The translations under genes and the position numbers were made by a program. From contig NC_092636.1 of assembly GCF_039555335.1 (NCBI RefSeq), forward strand, positions 2,220,464 through 2,284,463: a DNA stretch of 64,000 nucleotides, given 5' to 3'. Below the pieces are notes generated by a model. That model was not told where the DNA came from, ran no database searches, and saw nothing but the letters and a program-made list of their open reading frames with translations. Origin of the DNA: Amphiura filiformis (taxonomy: Eukaryota; Echinodermata; Ophiuroidea; Amphilepidida; Amphiuridae). Of the stretch, positions 37,001 through 46,000 are shown piece after piece. Numbering within the stretch: position 1 is the first letter of the stretch; each line of letters starts with the position of its first letter.

Positions 37001-40000
37001 TCTCCAACTCCCCAGACAAATTTCTCAGCGCCACTATACTCTCCTCCAACCCCGACAACCCGGCCTTAAACTCTGCCTCGCCTTCCAGGACCAGTCGGGA
37101 CCGGCTTGGGCCTACCGCCTCGGCTTTAGAAGACTCTCCTGGCTCGACCTCCGGCAGCGGATGGGAGTGTCCAACTCCTTTGGGAAACTTCACTTTCTTC
37201 CCTGTCACCCCACCCGGACAGGTCAGGCGAATCAGGCCTTGGTTCAGCTCATACACCTCTCTACTAGCCCCAGATGCACCTCCCGGCATCGGACTGTCAG
37301 TCTGGCTCCTCCGATCGCAAACCTTAATCCTGCTGAGAGTAGCCACTCTTTCCCTCTCCTCCGACCGTTGCCTCTCCTGCAACCAATTGAGCTTCCCTTC
37401 TACCCTGGCCTCCCACGTCCGTGACCACATCTTCTCTCTTCTATGCTTCACATCTCCCATCCAGACCTTCCACAGCAGATAGAACAGGAGCAGCAGACCA
37501 CTGACCGAACTCGCCATTACAATCCCCAACATTACCCCAAATACAACATCAAACTGCCCCGCCATCTCTTTACTGGGTTTTACCTGCAACAATAACAAAA
37601 AAAACCCAAAGAACTAGATAAATTACATATTCACACAACACTATTTTCACCACCATCTACTCTCTTCATAAGTCATGGTCATGGGAGTTTGGTTGGTCAG
37701 CTCATCTCAACTTGATTGCATTGGAATAGGACGGTCTGGACCTTTACTCCGAACCAAGTGTCCTTGACTCTACCAAGCTATCGTCGTCAAGGTAACAAGG
37801 GAGTTCTATGATGTACAGACATCACCACCATCCAAAGTTGGCACAACAGTCTCTAACTCCTTGGACTATCATTGACTCCCTGTCGTCCTGACGACATTTC
37901 CATACTTCTATCAGGAAATAAATGTGACGAGCCCCAAAGTACAGTCTCCCTGTCACGTCCGTCAAAAATACGTTATTTGAAGAACCATGCAGTCACGTTA
38001 ACTCCACACACAACCACCCAGATCACTGTTGAAGACAATCTCCCCAACTACTTCAGCCTCACGTTTGATTTGACTTGAAAATACAACAACCTCAACACAA
38101 CTTTAAAACACACTGAAAACTGCAACATAACTTATTTACAACTGCTCCACTTTTGACTACTCTGCGTGTCTGACCGAACTTCTAATTAGCCCCACTCTTC
38201 AGCGCACTCGCACGCACCATAGGCCCCCGCTCATGTTCCATCACAGGGATCCCACACTTCCAAGGCTTCAAGTCCAGTCCCTCACACGTGGCTACCCTAT
38301 TCACACTAACAACCATTGGCTTACTACCCCTACTCCTCTGCACACGCACCGCTCCTCCTGGCAAGTTAGCCAACACCATGTAAGGCCCTCCGGAATCTCC
38401 ACCAACTCTCCCTGGTACCTGGTTACCACACACCCACACAAAGTTCCCAGGCTTGACATGAACACCTGGTCCTCTTGGTCTCATACCATTATTTACTACA
38501 CTGCGATCATATGACACTGCAGCTCTCCTCACACCGTCCAAGTCAAATCCCCGGTACTGTAAGTAATCCCTCACGTCATCACCCATCCCCACCCAATAGT
38601 AACTCTGCCTCACTACAGCCAATACATTCCTAGTTCTTAATCCTCCACCAGCCCCCGTTACACACAACTCCTCCAACACCTGCTCCTGTAGTCCCCGTGG
38701 TAACACAATCAACCACCTCGCCATCTTACCATCCGGACTTTCCCATTTCCGGACCAAAACCCCCTCCTTCACACTCAATACCTCCCACTGTCTCATGTAA
38801 CATTGCGGCACTACTCCCCACACTGGTTTTCTGCCCTCTATCTTCCCCCTCAACATAGGACCAAACACCCTATCTTGTAATTGCATGTGCCTTATGCTCT
38901 CCAAAGTAACTCCTCTCACACCTCCACTACTGCCCCCCTCCCAGTCCTGATCTCCTCTCCACACACTTCCTTCCGACCTTCCTACTACCTCCTTCTTCCT
39001 TAGCCTCCTATCACCGTGTACACCTCCTTCTCTACTACTGCCCCCCTCCCAGTCCTGATCTCCTCTCCACACACTTCCTTCCGACCTTCCTACTACCTCC
39101 TTCTTCCTTAGCCTCCTATCACCTCCCATGCTGCCCTGACTCTCTCCGACTACCTCAGTCGTGTCACTACTGACACTACTATCCCCCTCCACGGTCAACA
39201 GCCGAGACACACACTTTTGTCTCACATAAACTCCTGCTGACACTGACCCCCTTGGTTGTCTATCAGCTGTCTGAGGGGCCCGTGGACTTTTGGATTCTAC
39301 CTTCTTTAAGGCAGTATCCCGCATCATCCTCTCAACTACTTTCAGTGAGGTGTCCATCGAGTCTATTCTCGCTTCCATCTCTGCCACCTTATTATCCACC
39401 GCCTCTGTTCCCACAACATAGCTATAACCCAATTTACCGCAGCCTCTTGACTTCTCTATTCTCAAGAATGACTCTACTTCCTCAGCTATACACACGGCAG
39501 CTTCTAACGTATCCGGCCTACCTCGAAACAACTCCGCACGTAGTTCCTGATCACTCACCGCGTTCTTAAAATGGCGCCTCGCAATTCTGTCCCTCTCCAG
39601 TTTCTCTGTCCCTGGGTAGGCAAGTGCCGTCAACCTCTTTATCTCGTGCCCTAAGGCAGCTAATGTCTCCCCCTTTAACTGTTCCCGTCTGGACAATTTT
39701 TGGAAATAACTCTCCTCACTCTCCCTAGGCCCAAACTCCCTCTGCAACAACGCCACTAGGTCCTCATAGGATATCTCTCTCGAATCTATATCATTTACGC
39801 TCAAAATCGCTAAGGCATCATCCTTACAACAGGTAAATAGCTGATACCTGGCCGCCTCCTCTGTCCACTGGTTATATGCCTTACACGCCTCAAAGTGGAT
39901 AATAAAATCCTTCCACGGAGTCTTTCCATCAAACTCTGATGGCCTTTTCTCTGGCCTTACCTCGACCCCACAATCGCTAGACTCTCCATCACCGTGTATA

Positions 40001-43000
40001 GCAGGAGAACATTGGCCCTCTACCAGCTTTGCTCTCTCCTCTATTTGGACTTCCAATTCCATCAGTCCCCGCTCCCTTTCCTTCAACTCTGCCTCCCATT
40101 TCGTTAAATCTGTCTGCCTCTCTCTGAAAACCTGTTCACAAACCCCCTTCTCTGCTTTAAACTTCTCCCGTCGCTTCTCGACCTTAGCTGCTTCTCTATC
40201 TAAATCAGCAGCGCTGCTGCCTTCTAACGCTCTACTTCGTGCAACACACTCTGCCTTCTGGGCATCAAGTTCCTCTATCTCTTTACTCTTCGTCTCCTCC
40301 CACGCCTTCACTCCTCTTTCCCATTCCTCCCTCTCATGCTCACACCTCACCTCCCTATCATGTATCTCCGCTATCCTCTCTCTCAACTTCTCCTTATTCC
40401 TTTCCTTTTTAACATCTTTCTTCTGTCTTTCACTGCTTTTAGACTTCTCCCACGTTTCAACTTCTGCACCAAAAGTAGCTTCTTGCTCCTCCAGCTTAGC
40501 TATTCCTAGCTTCCTCTCAATCTCCCATATCCTCTCTCTTTCTACTATCTCAGCTTCCCTATCGGACAAAGCACTAAGTCTCCTACCTAGCTCCCACTCC
40601 CGTCTATCATTTTGTATGTTGAGAATGTACCTATCTTTCTCAAAGGCCGCTCGTCGTTCTTCCAATTCATTAACATCACGCTCCCTTTCACTTTCCCATG
40701 CCCTCACGCTTTCTTCGAACTCAGCCTTCCGGACTGACAGGGCACTCTCCATTTCTTCGAACTTGGCCTTCTTGTCAGACAGGGCACTATCACTCTTACT
40801 GCTTTTATTTTCTTCCCACGTCTTCGCTTCTATATCAACGGTAGCTCGTAACTTCTTCAATTCAGCCACTTCACGTGCCCTCTCAACTTCCCATGCCCTC
40901 TCTCTTTCCTCAATCCGGGCCTTCCTGTCAGACAGGCTTATTTCCCAAGCTTCCACCTGTGAGTCAAAGACAGCTCGTCGTTCCTCCAATTCACTAACTT
41001 CACATTTCCTTTCACCTTCCCATGCCCTCTCTCTTTCTTCTAACTCTCTCCTCCGTTGCTGATTATACACCATCTGTTCATAAACATCCCTTCTCTCCTC
41101 TACGTTCCTCTTGTCCCACAATACCACATCCATTTTATGCTCTCTCTTCATCGCATGCAACATCTCTAATTGAACATTGATCTTCTCCTGTGCCACTCTC
41201 ACAACATCATCAAGTGCTAACGGGTAGTCCACCTCACCACCCATGTCACCACTATCAGGATCTGGGGCTTCACCATCATTCAATGGCGTCATATACAATC
41301 CAATTTCAGCACTATTCTCCGTATCCACAACAGGTATGTCCTCTACCTCCTCTGTCTCCCTACTCTACTCCACTCCACAATGTCCACTTCCATGCCTTCT
41401 GAAAGATATATGCCACTATCCTCCCCATCACTGCGCTCCAAATAGCGCCCAAAGTCCTCCTCTACTCCTAGTGGCATCTCCTCACTTCCCCCATCTCTAT
41501 CTATCCTCTCAATTTTGCACTCCTGATGGCTACTCAAAGTCTTCTGGTGCCTTCTCCTACTTCTCCTCCCCAATCTCCTCCTACGACGAGCTCCTCTACC
41601 TTCCTCCTCTACTCTCCCTGACATTGTAGTGCACCTATAGTACTGCTTATAACACTCAAATCCCACTTCTGACACCAATTTGTGGCGGGACGGCCGATTG
41701 CCGAGGAGAAAACACGAACGTCTCAATGTGTATCTAAATGAAAACCTGGTTAGCTGTAATTTGAATATGAACGTCAGGTGGCCGGGTTGACACCAGTCCC
41801 TTAATAGGAACACGAAAAGTTTTGCATGAGACTAGGGTAAGTCGTGGGGCAGAACCCCACCTTCGATATTTTTCACAAGCAGAAGTACATCTAAATAATC
41901 ATCACGTAGTATTCTCTCGATTCCTCAACAATATTTTATTTGCATAACTCCAGACTACAGCATACAAGACTTAGTCACACCCATAACCTATACTTTAACT
42001 TCCTACTCCTACACTACCTCTGCAGTACTACACAGCTACCACCCACTGCAGCAAAAGATGAGAATGAATAAGAAAGTCACACCCCTACTTTAGCTTCCTA
42101 CTACTTCCACTACCTCTGCAATGCTACCCAGCTAGCACCCTCCCTCATCTGCAGCAAAAGATGAGAATGACAGGAAAAAAATGTGTTAATACAATTTAAC
42201 ATTATAAAAGCCTACAAAAACCCAAGTTATTTTGGTACTAAATGAAAAATTGGGCATAGTAGCCCCGCTCAGCGCATGCTAATAGTAATGACACTTACGA
42301 ACACATGCAAGCATGTATTGGTAAAGTATCATCATAAAATCTACCAGAAATCCTATAAAACACAACTACTTAATGGCAAACGAAAAATTGGGCATAGTAG
42401 CCCCGCTCAGCGCATGCTAATAGTAATGACACTTACGAACACATGCAAGCATGTATTGGTAAAGTATCATCATAATATCTCATATACACATAATAAAACA
42501 ATATGATTCCAACAGAATGTGCACTAATCACATACATAATAAAAATATACATGACTCACCAAATAAAAATCCTCTCCTGTGTTTATACAATATAAAACTC
42601 ACCAAAATGATATCCTCTCAAAAGCCACAATACTCCTCAGACTTAGCTCTTAGTTGACGTAACTCTAAGGAATACTACTCCATTTATTTGATACTCCACT
42701 CAGGATTAACCCCGGGTAACTCACAGGGCCGGCGTTAATCCCTACTCTCCATCTTAGTTGATAATCCACTCAGGATTAACCCCGGGTAACTCACAGGGCC
42801 GGCGTTAATCCCTACTCTCCATCTTAGTTGATAATCCACTCAGGATTAACCCCGGGTAACTCACAGGGCCGGCGCGTTAATCCCTACTCTCCATCTTAGT
42901 TGATAATCCACTCAGGATTAACCCCGGGTAACTCACAGGGCCGGCGTTAATCCCTACTCTCCATCTTAGTTGATAATCCACTCAGGATTAACCCGGGTAA

Positions 43001-46000
43001 CTCACAGGGCCGGCGTTAATCCCTACTCTCCATCTTAGTTGATAATCCACTCAGGATTAACCCCGGGTAACTCACAGGGCCGGCGTTAATCCCTACTCTC
43101 CATCTTAGTTGATAACCCACTCAGGATTAACCCCGGGTAACTCACAGGGCCGGCGTTAATCCCTACTCTCCATCTTAGTTGATAATCCACTCAGGCCTGT
43201 AGGCCTAAGTATATCCTACAAAAAGCAACCATATGCACAAGACCGTTGGAATCAATAAAAATAAATAATAAATACTGCCCATCACTTACCACGTAATTCC
43301 GTGAACGCTAAACCTTCATATAAAAGATATATGAATATTTAAATACTTTTCACACAACACATAGGCCTAAATAAGATTATAGGCCCTGTACATGACAATC
43401 TCATAATACAAACCTAACTATCCTAGCATTTGGGTGTGACTTGTACATAAATACTATGATCTAAATGTTAAAGCCTCTATGATTTGAAACAATTTGTAAT
43501 TTCGTTACAAGACTACTCTTGGTTGAGGCCTATTGCATATTGGATAATAATCGTGAATAATGTCAAAGGTCAGGCAACATTGCAACACATAATATTTGGT
43601 GAAATGTGAGAAAGAGAGTGTGACTATTATTTTCCGAACGAAAATAATACAACGCGAAAATATAATGACCCCTATTAATTACGCACAACATGCCACATCT
43701 ACAATAATTAATTAAATCCAAGATCCGAAAATATAAAACGGGGAACCCCCGTATTGATGCAATTAGCACATGTACATTGTATATGCACTCCCAGTAATGC
43801 ACATGTACTGTACGCACCTTTGTCCTCGAAGAAAGGCCATCCATCACCTTCGCACGTAAGCACCCACACAATGATGGATCCCATATTTAATTACAAATAT
43901 AAAATAATTCACAACACCAAACTAATTCAGCTCTTTCACTTCCCACTTTACCTAGAAAGCTGAATGGCACACCATAGTAAGGGCAAAGGTATGCTGTCTG
44001 GTTTAGGACCTATGATGATAAAATACTAGAATGAGAAATCCTGAATTTGGAGGTGCATTTGAAACCATGAACGACAAGAAATTTGGATGCAGCGCTATGC
44101 ACACCGCTTACACGTGCGAAACAACATAGCCAAAATCACTAAACTCATGCATGATGAAAATCATCCAAAACACACTTTAAAATTGATTTCACGATCCCAA
44201 AACCACCTCTCCGCGTTCTATACACGATACCTAACTTAATTTGGAACAATTTACTTCCGAAAACATAATAATGCTCTAAAAATAATGAAAATAAAAATAC
44301 GACAAAGAAAAACTGTATATATTCACCTGCAGCAAAAGATGAGAATGACACGAGGTCGCCCAGCCGTACGGCGCGCTGGTTAGCTGAGGAGATAATTGAT
44401 TGGATACGTACGGCGCGCTAATTGGCTGAACGGTTAATTGATTGGATACGTACGCTAATTGGCTGACAGAGATAATTGATTGACTGAAAATTACAAGAAA
44501 TCCAATTTAAAGGGATACACGCGATTTGGGGATAGGAAAATGAAATGGGAATTACCTAAAAATAATATTATGTGTTGGCTTGATTTACCAATACCGTTTC
44601 ACAAGGATAAGTTTGCAATAATTAATCTTTATTTTTTACCCCCATCAGGAAAAACTATCTCGACCTCCGCATATTCTTCGAAGAATTAAGTTTCGAAAGC
44701 GTCGTTCAAGTAGAAGCTTATCCATCAGCGAGTCTGATAAGTAAGTCAAATCCTGAAGTAATTTAGCGTATACATGGTATAATTTAAATATCATTAAGAA
44801 CGCTAGAATAGTACAGGGTGTATCAAAATGATTAGACTACTCCGTAGTCCACTTGCCCATTGTGCATATTGGATATTGCATTTAAGCTTAAAACTCCGAT
44901 TTAATTAATTTGTGCACAATTTATAGATTTTCACAACTGATCATCTTTTTAGTCACCGTACTCCCTCTGTTTGTTAGCTTCCCAAGTGGACTGACTTTGG
45001 ATTGCGGTTTACATGCTTAACACGGCTGTCTATGAGCTTCTATGGATGAGATTGTCAGATTTCTGGCCTACTAAAATTGGCCATGATGTAATACATCTTT
45101 AAATGGACCTGGCTTGTGATTGGTCGCCCAGATCTCGTTATGTTTTAAATCCTTCTGGCACCTACCATTACCATTAATAACTACATGGTACACAACTATG
45201 CGGCCTTTGTGTTGGCGGGAACATGAGCGCGTCTTGTACCATGCTTGTATTTCCAGGCTTTGTGCGTGTGGTTAAATTGGATTGATAAACATGTATGATT
45301 AACAATGTTGTGTTAGGGATCAAAGTTCCGTTTAAAATGCAATGTCCATAGTCGATTTTTAACTGGGACTTTCGCGATTAATAAACGGGTAGATTCTAAA
45401 ATCAGAATTGTTCAGTATTGAAGTACTAATATAATTATGACATTATGATGTTGCATTCAATAATATAAGCCTACATACTTTACTTGTACTGTCACTAATA
45501 TAATTATATAAACTTTTTCATAACAATTTTATACTAGTATTTTGATGTAATAAATATCAGTATAATTTCGAGTTCCACTGAATGCTTTCATCATGATTAA
45601 TAACATGTTTTATTTATCAAAAATCGACTATCGCATAGTCTACAAAATGATTGGTACCCATCAATTTTCAAGTTTATTGAAAAGCCCGCCTCTTCCAAAT
45701 ACAACATTGGATACTCTTGAAATGTCCAATATGTATGGTTTTACAATATTATTAATCTACAAATTATTTGGATCTTATGTTGAATTTTGATGTGTCAGAC
45801 TCATGCATTATCAATGAAAATGATGGGTACCAATCAATCATTTTTGATACAGCTTGTATGCAAGAAATTCGTATATAATTTGAGATGACGATAACGTACG
45901 CCAGGATGACCAAAAAATGTTTATTGATTGTCCTTCACTGACGGCACCAAATTTTGAAAACTAGGAAAAGTTCTTTGTATCTTTACTTTATAAACATGAT

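Larger units (their letters stand above)
33419..44603 (-). mobile_element. 11.2-kb non-autonomous Ty3-like LTR retrotransposon
   Basis: Two near-identical direct repeats (33419-36348 and 41681-44603) begin TGTGGCGGGACGG and end CCGTTTCACA on the plus strand, so the termini are TG..CA. The element lies on the minus strand: the primer-binding site abuts the right LTR and the polypurine tract abuts the left one. The interior has a short basic frame, a long gag/integrase-scrap frame and a membrane-protein frame. By eye the LTRs differ at only about ten places (mostly single-base indels), implying recent insertion. No matching target duplication is visible (CAAATAAG before, AGGATAAG after). It lies in gene B intron 7, antisense to the gene, ending 45 bp before exon 8. 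Confidence 0.92.

Noticed and set aside
37161-37482. Plus-strand frames opposite the element's ORF 3, and those at 39252 and 40616
   Set aside because: Antisense shadows of the minus-strand frames, with no recognisable content.
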